DNA of 43,374 nt from Nioella sp964229645. Its GTDB lineage: Bacteria; Pseudomonadota; Alphaproteobacteria; Rhodobacterales; Rhodobacteraceae. The stretch covers positions 1 through 43,374 of the forward strand of contig NZ_CAXREX010000188.1 in the NCBI RefSeq assembly GCF_964229645.1, in the 5' to 3' direction. Position 1 is the stretch's first letter; the number at the start of each line of letters is the position of its first letter. Both the position numbers and the translations under genes were made by a program. Shown here one piece after another: positions 25,551-33,238 of this stretch. The notes below the pieces were generated by a model, which saw only the letters and a list, made by a program, of their open reading frames with translations, was not told the origin of the DNA and did not search any database.

Positions 25551-25781
25551 TCAGCAGATCAGCCGGATGTCGCCCCGGTCGCAGATGATCAGAAACTGGT
25601 TGCCTGCTTCGACCAGGTGAAAGCCGCGCTTGCGCACTTCAAGTTCCAGCCTGTCGCGGCCGATCTTGCGGTCCACATCCGCCTTGCTGCGGCGGATCAC
25701 ACCGCCCTTTGACACGGCCTTCGCCGAGAAGACCTGATCGAACCAGATGTCATTGCTATGAATGGGGCGAAGGTAGCTCAT
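25551..25781 (-). CDS. 76-residue conserved small protein of the C1 cluster
   Basis: 76 residues, MSYLRPIHSNDIWFDQVFSAKAV..., with a basic centre (VIRRSKADVDRKIGRDRLELEVRKRGF) and a C-terminal strand-rich part (HLVEAGNQFLIICDRGDIRLIC). Similar short proteins in this bacterial order are often labelled phosphoribosylanthranilate isomerase, but at 76 residues there is no room for that barrel, so the name would be wrong. It lies 35 bases downstream of the methyl-folate:corrinoid methyltransferase. Function unknown. The start was chosen for the SYLRPIHSN opening; the longer upstream frame is a shadow of the neighbouring gene. Confidence 0.7.
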   Translation of the reverse strand: MSYLRPIHSNDIWFDQVFSAKAVSKGGVIRRSKADVDRKIGRDRLELEVRKRGFHLVEAGNQFLIICDRGDIRLIC

Positions 25782-25816
25782 GCGGCCACCTTCGCCTGAT
25801 CCAGGGTAACAGGCGC

Positions 25817-26782
25817 TTAAGCGCGGCGACGTCCGCCGCGACGCCCGCCGCGTCCACCGCCTGCGGCCATGGCCGCTGCGGCGGCCTCGGGGAAGGGGGT
25901 GCCTTCCTTGGTGGCGTCCAGAACCTTGGCGAAGTTGATCCACTTGCCGCCATTGGGGTCGTGGTTCATCAGGAAGTTGGCGGCGTTGATCGCTTCCATC
26001 TCTACCGGGCGCACCGGGTTCATGATCGCAGAGGTCATGCCCGCGCCGATGGCCATTGGCAGGAAGGCCGCGTTGATGCCGTGACGGTTGGGCAGGCCGA
26101 AGCTAATGTTCGAGGCCCCGCAGGTGGTGTTCACGCCCAGTTCCTCGCGCAGCTTGCGCACAAGGGTGAAGACCTGCTGGCCAGCGGTCGCCATGGCGCC
26201 CACGGGCATGACCAGCGGATCGACCACGATGTCATGGGCGGGAATGCCGAAATCGGCGGCGCGTTCCACGATCTTCTTGGCGACGGCGAAGCGCACGTCG
26301 GGATCTTCGGAAATGCCGGTGTCGTCATTCGAGATGGCCACGACCGGCACGTTGTATTTCTTGACCAGCGGCAGCACCAGTTCCAGTCGGTCCTCTTCCC
26401 CGGTGACCGAGTTCAGAAGCGGACGGCCCTCGGCGGCGGCGAGACCCGCCTCAAGTGCGCCGGGCACCGAGCTGTCGATGCAGAGCGGCACGTCGACCAG
26501 CCCCTGCACCAGCTCGATCATCTTGCGCATCAAAGGCGGTTCGGTCTCGTTGGGGTTGGGGTTGGAGTTATAGACCACGCCCGCGTTCACATCGAGCACC
26601 ATCGCCCCGCAGGCGACCTGTTCCAGCGCGTCCTTTTCCACGGTCGAGAAATCGCCCGCTTCCAGTTCGGCGGCCAGCTTCTTGCGGCCGGTGGGGTTGA
26701 TGCGCTCGCCGATCACGCAGAAGGGCTCGTCAAAGCCGATGACGACGGTCTTGGATTTGGATTCGAGAACGGTACGGGTCAT
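25817..26782 (-). CDS. Methyltetrahydrofolate:corrinoid methyltransferase (MtgA/MtvA-like)
   Basis: 321 residues with a pterin-binding TIM barrel: GERINPTGRKKL (25-36), DVNAG (64-68), CIDSS (101-105) and later ISNDDTG. Members transfer methyl between a corrinoid protein and tetrahydrofolate; in betaine demethylation (MtgA) the direction is toward folate (family knowledge). ATG 26782 has AAAGAG upstream. The last 16 residues, AAGGGRGGRRGGRRRA, are a Gly/Arg-rich tail not expected in the family core. The MetF-like gene begins 10 bases upstream of this start (stop at 26793), so they form an operon. No cobalamin-binding carrier is adjacent. Confidence 0.87.
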   Translation of the reverse strand: MTRTVLESKSKTVVIGFDEPFCVIGERINPTGRKKLAAELEAGDFSTVEKDALEQVACGAMVLDVNAGVVYNSNPNPNETEPPLMRKMIELVQGLVDVPLCIDSSVPGALEAGLAAAEGRPLLNSVTGEEDRLELVLPLVKKYNVPVVAISNDDTGISEDPDVRFAVAKKIVERAADFGIPAHDIVVDPLVMPVGAMATAGQQVFTLVRKLREELGVNTTCGASNISFGLPNRHGINAAFLPMAIGAGMTSAIMNPVRPVEMEAINAANFLMNHDPNGGKWINFAKVLDATKEGTPFPEAAAAAMAAGGGRGGRRGGRRRA

Positions 26783-26792
26783 TGGCTCTTTC

Positions 26793-27731
26793 TCAGTTCT
26801 GGTTTGCGGGGCGGCCGGATGCGCCGCCATTGTCGATCGCCCACTGGGCATTGGTCTTGATGCCGCCAAGCGGGAAGAAGTGGACCTTCTCGATGTTGAA
26901 CGCCGGATTGGCGGCCTTGTGGGCGGCGAGCTGGTTCAGGATTTCCGTGGGCTCGAAGGGCAGCAGCAGCTTGGTCACGTCCTTGGCGCGCTTTTGCAGG
27001 ACCTTGAGCGAGGGGCCGACGCCGCAGGCGATGGCGAACTTGATCAGGGTCTGAAGCTTCGCGGGGCCCGCGATGCCGATATGGATGGGCAGGGTGATCC
27101 CTTCGGCCGAGAGCCGGTTGGCCCATTCGATGACAGGGCCTGCCTCGAAGGCGAACTGGGTGGCCAGCGCCATCTGTGCATCGGTGCGGTCTGAGAAGGC
27201 CTGTTTCCAGCGCAGCGCTTCCATTACCACCGCGTCACCGCCCTTGGGGTCGATGTCACGGTTGCCCTCGGGGTGGCCGGCGACATGCAGCCGCTCGAAG
27301 CCTGCCTTGTCGAAGAGCCCGGTCTCCATCAGCTGCATGGAGCTGTGGAAGTCACCGTGGGGCGTCTCGACGCCACCGGCCAGCAGCAGGGCCTGTTTCA
27401 CATCCGCTTCGCCCTGGTACATGGCGATCCAGTTTTCCAGCGTTGCCGCATCCTTGATGATGCGGGCCGGGAAATGGGGCATCACATCGTAGCCTTCGCC
27501 CTTCAGGCGCTTGGCGGTCGCCACCATGTCGGCAATCGGCGTGCCCTCGATATGGGCGATGTAGACGCGGGTGCCTTCGGGCAGCAGATCGCGGAAGTTT
27601 TCCACCTTCTCGGCGGTGCGCGGCATCACCTCGATCGAGTAGCCCTGGAGGAAGGCCTCAAGAGCGGCGGGATCGCCAGCAGGTGCGGCAGGCGCGGTAG
27701 CGGCGGCGGAGCGGAATTTGAGCAGGGCCAT
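26793..27731 (-). CDS. MetF-like methylenetetrahydrofolate reductase
   Basis: About 312 residues (325 if the ATG at 27770, which overlaps the upstream stop as ATGA, is used). MetF-fold barrel: SIEVMPRTAEKV near the start, YIAHIEGTPIADM, ALLLAGGVETPHGDF and RLHVAGHPEGNRDI. Links methyl-THF to methylene-THF; in a demethylation pathway it would oxidise methyl-THF toward formate/CO2 (inference). It is divergent from classical MetF. ATG 27731 is preferred for GGAGA at 7-base spacing. Second gene of the C1 operon. Confidence 0.82.
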   Translation of the reverse strand: MALLKFRSAAATAPAAPAGDPAALEAFLQGYSIEVMPRTAEKVENFRDLLPEGTRVYIAHIEGTPIADMVATAKRLKGEGYDVMPHFPARIIKDAATLENWIAMYQGEADVKQALLLAGGVETPHGDFHSSMQLMETGLFDKAGFERLHVAGHPEGNRDIDPKGGDAVVMEALRWKQAFSDRTDAQMALATQFAFEAGPVIEWANRLSAEGITLPIHIGIAGPAKLQTLIKFAIACGVGPSLKVLQKRAKDVTKLLLPFEPTEILNQLAAHKAANPAFNIEKVHFFPLGGIKTNAQWAIDNGGASGRPANQN

Positions 27732-27766
27732 CAGTTTCTCCGGGAAAGAGGGTGGCGGGGCGTCGG

Positions 27767-28078
27767 TCATTCGGCGGGGGCTTCGGCGTAGCCGTCATTG
27801 GCAATGAGCTGCTTCAGCTTGTCCGCGTCGTATGCGGCATCGATCGAGGCAGCTTGAGCATTTGCGACCTCCTGGGCCTCACCTTCGACCTCGAAGGGCG
27901 CGGCCTTGCGAAACCCGGCCAGGTAGGCGTCGTCATCCTTGGCGCCCACCTTCATGGCGGCGCGGTCGATCGCCTGTTCGAAACGTTCGGGCAGCGGCGC
28001 CTTGGCACCGGAACGGCCCTTGCCCACGATGACCTGGGCAGGAATGTCGCGCCAGTAGACGATGGTGACGGCAGGCAT
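27767..28078 (-). CDS. Small 'virulence factor' family protein (PF13769-type), first gene of the C1 operon
   Basis: 103 residues: MPAVTIVYWRDIPAQVIVGKGRSGAKAPLPERF..., as in the small family called 'virulence factor' in Pfam (name from early screens; no established role). It often sits beside MetF-like and MTR-like genes in Rhodobacterales (as recalled), so a role in corrinoid/folate one-carbon transfer is more likely than virulence. The ATG at 28078 follows GAGGGAG with good spacing. Its stop overlaps a possible MetF-like start. It leads the minus-strand unit, divergent from ppx. Confidence 0.8.
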   Translation of the reverse strand: MPAVTIVYWRDIPAQVIVGKGRSGAKAPLPERFEQAIDRAAMKVGAKDDDAYLAGFRKAAPFEVEGEAQEVANAQAASIDAAYDADKLKQLIANDGYAEAPAE

Positions 28079-28230
28079 TGTGAACTCCCTCATTGCTTCG
28101 GATCAATTTAGGGCGCTCCGCGGCATCCGCCCGTTCCGTTTTCGACCTCGTGACGCGCCCCTGCGACGCGCCGGTCTTTTGCATAGGCGCTTGCCCCCCC
28201 TCGCGGCCAGAGCCGGAGAGGCCCAAAATT

Positions 28231-28247
28231 CTCATGAAGATCATGAG
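28231..28247. promoter_or_regulatory. Palindrome in the divergent C1 operon / ppx control region
   Basis: CTCATGA-AGA-TCATGAG, perfect 7-bp arms, about 150 bases upstream of the C1 operon start and 100 bases before ppx. A candidate operator; regulator unknown. I saw no cobalamin-riboswitch B12 box (GCCACTG) in this region. Confidence 0.4.
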
Positions 28248-28347
28248 GGGGCGTGAAGCGATCGGTCCCGAAGTCGCGGCAGGGCCATTGTGCGACGCAC
28301 CAAGGATCGGCTAGGATCGGGGCAGGATCGAGTAAAGGACGCGCGTG

Positions 28348-29523
28348 ATGGGCCGCCGACGCCCCCGCCGGGGCAAGTCGAAGCAGGAAAACCAGACCCC
28401 GAGCGTGGGAGCCCCCATGCCCCGGATCGCCCCCGTTCAGCCGCCCCCCGCGCAGGCCGCAGCGCCCGCCCGGCCCGACCCGGCCGATCTCTATGCCGCG
28501 CTCGACCTGGGGACCAATTCCTGCCGCATGCTGATCGCGCAGCCCAAGGGCAACCAGCTGCACGTGGTCGACAGCTTTTCGAAATCCGTGCAACTGGGGC
28601 AGGGGCTGGAGGCCTCGGGGCAGCTTTCGCGCCACTCGATGGCGCGCACGGTGGCGGCGCTGAAGATCTGCAAGAAGAAGCTGCAGCGCCATGACGTGAA
28701 GCGCATGCGGCTGGTGGCGACCGAAGCCTGCCGCCGGGCCACGAATGCGGGCGAGTTCATTTCGCTGGTCAAGCGCGAGACCGGGCTGGAGCTGGAAATC
28801 ATCAAGCCCGAGGAAGAGGCAAGGCTGGCCGTGGTGGCCTGCGCGCCTCTGGTGTCCACCCGCACCGAACAGCTGCTGGTCGTCGATATCGGCGGCGGCT
28901 CGACCGAGCTGGTCTGGATCGACCTCAGCCGCGTGCCGCGCGTGGAACGCCCGCGCGCTATCATGCGGCTGCACCAGGGCTTCGATCACCACGACACGGT
29001 GTTTCCCAAGGCCAAGGTGGTGGACTGGATCTCGATCCCGCTCGGCGTTGCCACGCTCAAGGACCTCTATCGCGACGTGGTCGATGACGGCGCGCGCTTT
29101 GCCTTGATGAGCTGGTATTTCGAAGAGCAGCTGGCCGAGTTTTCGCCCTATGATGACGCCGCCGACCCGGCGCGCGACGGCTTCCAGATCATCGGCACCT
29201 CGGGCACCGTCACCACGGTCGCGGCCTCGCACCTGGGTCTGCGCCGCTATGACCGCAACAAGGTGGACGGTCTGCGCATGACCTCGGACCAGATCGATTC
29301 GGTGATCCAGGACTACCTGGTGCTGGGGCCCTCGGGCCGGCGCAGCGACCCGCGCATCGGGCGCGACCGGCATTCGCTGATCATGTCGGGGGCCGCGATC
29401 CTGCAGGCGCTCTTGCGGGCCTGGCCCACGGACCGGCTGAGCGTGGCCGACCGGGGGCTGCGCGAGGGGCTGCTCTATGCGCAGATGTCCTCGGACGGGG
29501 TGCTGGAGGACGGACCCTTCTGA
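28348..29523 (+). CDS. Ppx/GppA-family exopolyphosphatase / pppGpp phosphatase
   Basis: 391 residues, ASKHA-fold phosphatase. N-terminal ALDLGTNSCRMLIAQP (phosphate-1), LVVDIGGGSTELVWID (phosphate-2 region) and GTSGTVTTVAASH (adenosine/phosphate loop) identify the family. Acts on polyphosphate or pppGpp, so a role in stringent response or phosphate balance; which one cannot be told. The N-terminal 45 residues are basic and Pro-rich (MGRRRPRRGKSKQEN...), an extension before the fold. ATG 28348 follows AAAGGA; GTG 28345 is less likely. Followed by a long palindromic stretch, then rlmE. Confidence 0.9.
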   Translation: MGRRRPRRGKSKQENQTPSVGAPMPRIAPVQPPPAQAAAPARPDPADLYAALDLGTNSCRMLIAQPKGNQLHVVDSFSKSVQLGQGLEASGQLSRHSMARTVAALKICKKKLQRHDVKRMRLVATEACRRATNAGEFISLVKRETGLELEIIKPEEEARLAVVACAPLVSTRTEQLLVVDIGGGSTELVWIDLSRVPRVERPRAIMRLHQGFDHHDTVFPKAKVVDWISIPLGVATLKDLYRDVVDDGARFALMSWYFEEQLAEFSPYDDAADPARDGFQIIGTSGTVTTVAASHLGLRRYDRNKVDGLRMTSDQIDSVIQDYLVLGPSGRRSDPRIGRDRHSLIMSGAAILQALLRAWPTDRLSVADRGLREGLLYAQMSSDGVLEDGPF

Positions 29524-29535
29524 ACCGATCCCGGT

Positions 29536-29648
29536 GGCCGTTTCGCCGCGCTTTGCGCGTCGACCCGGGGGCGGGCCGCCTCACCCCCCGCTGACGCGGG
29601 GGCCTCGTCGGCCCGCGCGGGGCTCTGCCCCGGACCCCGGAGTATTTT
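29536..29648. repeat. Composite intergenic repeat (copy 1) with AAATACTCC-type tail
   Basis: TTTCGCCGC...GCGTCGACCCGGGGGCGGG...CCTCGTCGGCCCGC is shared with the region at 40530-40602. The centre forms a hairpin CCCCCGC (29585-29591) / GCGGGGG (29596-29602) whose sequence differs from the copy at 40571-40585 but still pairs. It is followed by GGGGC-TCT-GCCCC (29619-29631) and CCCCGGAGTATTTTC, the tail motif in reverse orientation relative to 12520. Probably a mobile or structural palindromic repeat that may also terminate ppx. Confidence 0.65.
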
Positions 29649-29724
29649 CACAAAGAAGAAGGAGCGGGGGCTTACTTCGCGGCGGAGCTGCCTATATTGG
29701 GGCCCTGGAAAGGTGATGAAAGCC

Positions 29725-30426
29725 ATGGCGAAGAACACGAGCGGGCGCGGGCAGCGCGATCTGAAGGTCAAGGTCAAGACCGCGCGGGGGCGTAAGCTGT
29801 CCTCGACGCGCTGGCTGGAGCGTCAGCTCAATGACCCATACGTGCAGCGCGCCAAGCGCGAGGGCTACCGGGGCCGGGCGGCGTTCAAGATCCTGGAACT
29901 GGACGACAAGTATCGTTTCCTGGTGCCGGGGGCTCGGGTGGTGGACCTGGGCTGCGCGCCGGGGGGCTGGTGCCAGGTGGCTGTGAAGCGCGTCAATGCG
30001 CTGGGCGAGAAGCCCGGCAAGCGGGTGGGCACGATCCTGGGGGTGGACCTGCAGGAGGTGGAGCCCATTGCCGGCTGCGAGATTCACCAGCTGGATTTCA
30101 TGGAGGACGATGCCGACGAGAAGGTGAAGACCTGGCTTGGCGGCAAGGCCGACGTGGTCATGAGCGACATGGCGGCGGCCTCGTCGGGGCACAAGCAGAC
30201 CGATCACCTGCGCATCATCGCGCTGTGCGAGGCGGCGGCCTATTTCGCCTTTGACGTTCTGGAAGAGGGCGGGACCTTCGTGGCCAAGGTGCTGGCAGGA
30301 GGCGCGGAAGGCGATCTTCAGCAGATGCTGAAGCAGAAGTTCACCAAGGTCGCCAATGTGAAACCCGAAGCGAGCCGCTCCGACTCGTCCGAGAAGTTTG
30401 TGGTTGCCACCGGCTTTCGGGGCTAG
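29725..30426 (+). CDS. rlmE: 23S rRNA (uridine-2'-O) methyltransferase RlmE/FtsJ
   Basis: 233 residues. SAM-binding VVDLGCAPGGWCQVAV and the catalytic K-D-K-E tetrad (RAAFKI, VVMSDMAA, FVAKVL, SSEKFV) identify RlmE, which 2'-O-methylates U2552 of 23S rRNA at a late step of 50S assembly. ATG 29725 gives MAKNTSGRGQRD; ATG 29716 in frame is also possible, but is too close to the GGAAAGG site. TATATT (29693-29698) may be its -10 element. guaB follows on the same strand after 107 bases. Confidence 0.93.
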   Translation: MAKNTSGRGQRDLKVKVKTARGRKLSSTRWLERQLNDPYVQRAKREGYRGRAAFKILELDDKYRFLVPGARVVDLGCAPGGWCQVAVKRVNALGEKPGKRVGTILGVDLQEVEPIAGCEIHQLDFMEDDADEKVKTWLGGKADVVMSDMAAASSGHKQTDHLRIIALCEAAAYFAFDVLEEGGTFVAKVLAGGAEGDLQQMLKQKFTKVANVKPEASRSDSSEKFVVATGFRG

Positions 30427-30533
30427 GGCGCATCCGCGTCCTTCGGCCCCAAGGGCGGATTTAGGGCTTTCCCTCGGGCCAAACCCATGAGATAGGGACG
30501 TGCCAACCGTAACTCCCTGCCCAAGGAGGCCCC

Positions 30534-31988
30534 ATGGAGATTCGCGAGGCTCTTACCTTCGACGACGTTCTGCTGGTGCCCGGCGCATCCTCGGTGCTGC
30601 CGAGCGAAGCCGACACGCGCACCCGTGTGACGAAATCCATCAAGATGAACATCCCGCTGCTGTCCTCTGCCATGGACACGGTGACCGAGGCGCGCATGGC
30701 CATTGCCATGGCGCAGGCTGGGGGGATCGGGGTCATTCACAAGAACCTGGGCGTCGAGGAACAGGCGCGCGAGGTTCGGCGCGTGAAACGCTTTGAAAGC
30801 GGGATCGTCTACAACCCGGTAACACTGCGCGCCGACCAGACGCTGGCCGATGCCAAGGAACTGGTGGAACGCTACAACTTCACCGGCTTCCCGGTGGTGG
30901 ATGCCGAGGGGCGCGTGGTGGGGATCCTGACCAACCGCGACATGCGCTTTGCCTCCTCGGACGATACGCCGGTGCATGTCATGATGACCTCGAACAACCT
31001 GGCGATGCTGGCCGAGCCCGCGGACCTCGAAGAAGCCAAGAGCCTGATGCGGGCGCGTCGGATCGAGAAGCTGCTGGTCCATGACGGCAAGGGCAAGCTG
31101 ACGGGGCTTTTGACCCTGCGCGATACCGAACAGGCGGTGCTGAACCCCACGGCGTGCAAGGACGAACTGGGCCGGCTGCGTGTGGCTGCGGCGACCTCGG
31201 TGGGGGATGCGGGCTTTGCGCGCACCGAGGCCCTGATCGACGCGGGCGTCGATATTGTCGTGGTCGATACCGCCCATGGCCATTCGGCGGGCGTCATCGA
31301 CGCGGTGAAACGCGCCAAGCAACTGTCGAACAACGTGCAGGTCATCGCCGGTAACGTGGCCACGGGCGAGGCGACGCAGGCGCTGATCGACGCGGGCGCG
31401 GATGCGGTCAAGGTGGGAATCGGGCCTGGTTCGATCTGCACCACCCGGATCGTTGCGGGCGTGGGCGTGCCGCAGCTGACCGCGATCATGGATTGCGCCA
31501 AGGCGGCCGACGCCAGCGGCACCCCCGTCATCGCAGATGGCGGCATCAAGTATTCGGGCGATTTCGCCAAGGCCATCGCGGCGGGCGCCAGCTGCGCCAT
31601 GGTGGGCAGCATGATCGCGGGCACCGATGAAAGCCCCGGCGAGGTCATCCTCTACCAGGGCCGTTCTTTCAAATCCTATCGCGGGATGGGGTCGCTCGGA
31701 GCCATGGCGCGCGGCTCGGCCGACCGCTATTTCCAGAAGGATGCGGCCAGCGACAAGCTGGTGCCCGAGGGGATCGAGGGGCAGGTGCCCTACAAGGGGT
31801 CTGCGAGCGCGGTGATTCACCAGCTGGTGGGTGGCCTGCGAGCGGCCATGGGCTATACCGGCTCGGCCACGGTGGACCAGATGCGCAGCGGGTGCAGCTT
31901 CGTGCGGATCACGGGTGCCGGGCTGAAGGAAAGCCATGTGCATGATGTGCAGATCACTCGTGAAAGTCCGAATTATCGTTTTGGATGA
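30534..31988 (+). CDS. guaB: IMP dehydrogenase
   Basis: 484 residues, oxidises IMP to XMP with NAD+, the committed step to GMP. TFDDVLLVPGASSVLPSE is the family opening; two CBS domains fill about residues 95-205; catalytic Cys302 is in GPGSICTTR; the flap SLGAMARGSADRYFQ follows. ATG 30534 follows AAGGAGG with good spacing. guaA, the next enzyme, is at the far left of the window. A methyltransferase gene follows after 31 bases, likely the same transcript. Confidence 0.97.
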   Translation: MEIREALTFDDVLLVPGASSVLPSEADTRTRVTKSIKMNIPLLSSAMDTVTEARMAIAMAQAGGIGVIHKNLGVEEQAREVRRVKRFESGIVYNPVTLRADQTLADAKELVERYNFTGFPVVDAEGRVVGILTNRDMRFASSDDTPVHVMMTSNNLAMLAEPADLEEAKSLMRARRIEKLLVHDGKGKLTGLLTLRDTEQAVLNPTACKDELGRLRVAAATSVGDAGFARTEALIDAGVDIVVVDTAHGHSAGVIDAVKRAKQLSNNVQVIAGNVATGEATQALIDAGADAVKVGIGPGSICTTRIVAGVGVPQLTAIMDCAKAADASGTPVIADGGIKYSGDFAKAIAAGASCAMVGSMIAGTDESPGEVILYQGRSFKSYRGMGSLGAMARGSADRYFQKDAASDKLVPEGIEGQVPYKGSASAVIHQLVGGLRAAMGYTGSATVDQMRSGCSFVRITGAGLKESHVHDVQITRESPNYRFG

Positions 31989-32019
31989 GTAGTTTGTATG
32001 TCATAGCTAAGGTGAATTC

Positions 32020-33174
32020 ATGACTCCGGCGGCGCGGTTGGCCGCCGCCATCGGGGTTCTGGATGCCTGGGCGGGCGGCAATCCGGTTGAGCGGGCCCTG
32101 ACCGGGTGGGCGCGCGGGGCGCGCTATGCCGGGTCGAAGGATCGGGCCGCGGTACGTGATCATGTTTACGATGTTCTGCGCCGCAAGGGCAGCTGTGCCG
32201 CGCTTGGCGGGGGGGGGAGCGGGCGCGCGCTTGTTCTGGGGCTGCTGCGCCTGCAAGGCCTTGACCCGGATGAGTATTTTACGGGCGAAGGCCATGCGCC
32301 TGCGGGTCTTGGCGAGGCGGAACGTGACCTTGGCGCAGAAGGGCTGACGGCCTGGTCTGATATTCCGGACTGGTTGCATGATCCCTTGCGTGACTCGCTC
32401 GACGAGCAGGCCGAGCGGGTGATTGCGGCCATGCAGGAGCGGGCCCCGCTCTATCTGCGGATCAATGCGCGCAGATCGGCAGGAGAAATTGAGGAATGGC
32501 TTGCAAGCGATGGAATAGTAACGAGAAAAACCATTCTGCCTCACGCCTTGGAAGTGGTTGAGGGCGCGCGTCGCCTGCGGCAGTCCCAGGCCTATCTGGA
32601 CGGGTTGGTCGAAATCCAGGATCTCTCGCCGCAACTGGCCTGCGCAGCCGTGGACTGGCCCCGTTCAGGTCGCGTGCTGGATTACTGCGCCGGGGGTGGC
32701 GGCAAGGCGCTGGCAATTGCGGCCGTCAGCGAGGCGCAGGTCTTCGTCCATGACGCCAACCCGCGCCGCATGGCCGACATTCCTGCCCGCGCCGATCGGG
32801 CCGGTGTGCGCCTGACCGCGCTTGAGCGCCCCGAAGCGCAGGCCCCCTACGCGGCCGTCCTTTGCGACGTGCCCTGTTCCGGTTCAGGCACCTGGCGCCG
32901 GGACCCGGAGGCCAAGTGGCTGTTATCTCGGGAAAAGCTGACCAATCTGGAGCAGGTTCAGGCCGAGATCCTCGACGCGGCTGCGGCCCTCGTCGCCCCC
33001 GGCGGGCAGCTGGTTTACATGACCTGTTCCTTGCTGGACGCGGAAAACGGCGGGCAGCTGCGCGCGTTCCAGGCGCGACATGGCTGGCAGGTGAAAACCG
33101 AGCGCCGCTTTCTGCCTGGTGATGCCTCTGACGGGTTCTTTCTCGGGGTTCTGACGGCCCCGTCAAAGGGCTGA
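32020..33174 (+). CDS. RsmB-type rRNA cytosine-C5 methyltransferase
   Basis: 384 residues of the RsmB/NOP2 family. SAM-binding VLDYCAGGGGKALAIA, the nucleophile/release cysteines C286 (CDVPCSGSGTWRRDPEAKW) and C336 (VYMTCSLLDAENG) are both intact. Methylates C5 of a cytosine in rRNA, by analogy 16S C967 for RsmB, but the target is not proven. The N-terminal NusB-like domain seems reduced. ATG 32020 has AAGGTG upstream. Lies between guaB and cckA, all on the plus strand. Confidence 0.88.
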   Translation: MTPAARLAAAIGVLDAWAGGNPVERALTGWARGARYAGSKDRAAVRDHVYDVLRRKGSCAALGGGGSGRALVLGLLRLQGLDPDEYFTGEGHAPAGLGEAERDLGAEGLTAWSDIPDWLHDPLRDSLDEQAERVIAAMQERAPLYLRINARRSAGEIEEWLASDGIVTRKTILPHALEVVEGARRLRQSQAYLDGLVEIQDLSPQLACAAVDWPRSGRVLDYCAGGGGKALAIAAVSEAQVFVHDANPRRMADIPARADRAGVRLTALERPEAQAPYAAVLCDVPCSGSGTWRRDPEAKWLLSREKLTNLEQVQAEILDAAAALVAPGGQLVYMTCSLLDAENGGQLRAFQARHGWQVKTERRFLPGDASDGFFLGVLTAPSKG

Positions 33175-33176
33175 CA

Positions 33177-33191
33177 TTAATCCCCAATTAA
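33177..33191 (+). promoter_or_regulatory. CtrA-binding site upstream of cckA
   Basis: TTAATCCCCAATTAA followed by C: an exact TTAA-N7-TTAAC, the full CtrA box of alphaproteobacteria. It starts two bases after the stop of the preceding gene and ends 47 bases before the cckA start. It suggests CtrA feeds back on its own kinase (inference). Confidence 0.7.
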
Positions 33192-33238
33192 CGAAATTGC
33201 AGTCTGATCCTCGTGACGAATCGAGCAGGAGGGTCAGG

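Noticed and set aside
28079..28347. Cobalamin or SAM riboswitch upstream of the C1 operon
   Set aside because: No B12 box and no recognisable riboswitch core; only a simple palindrome is visible.
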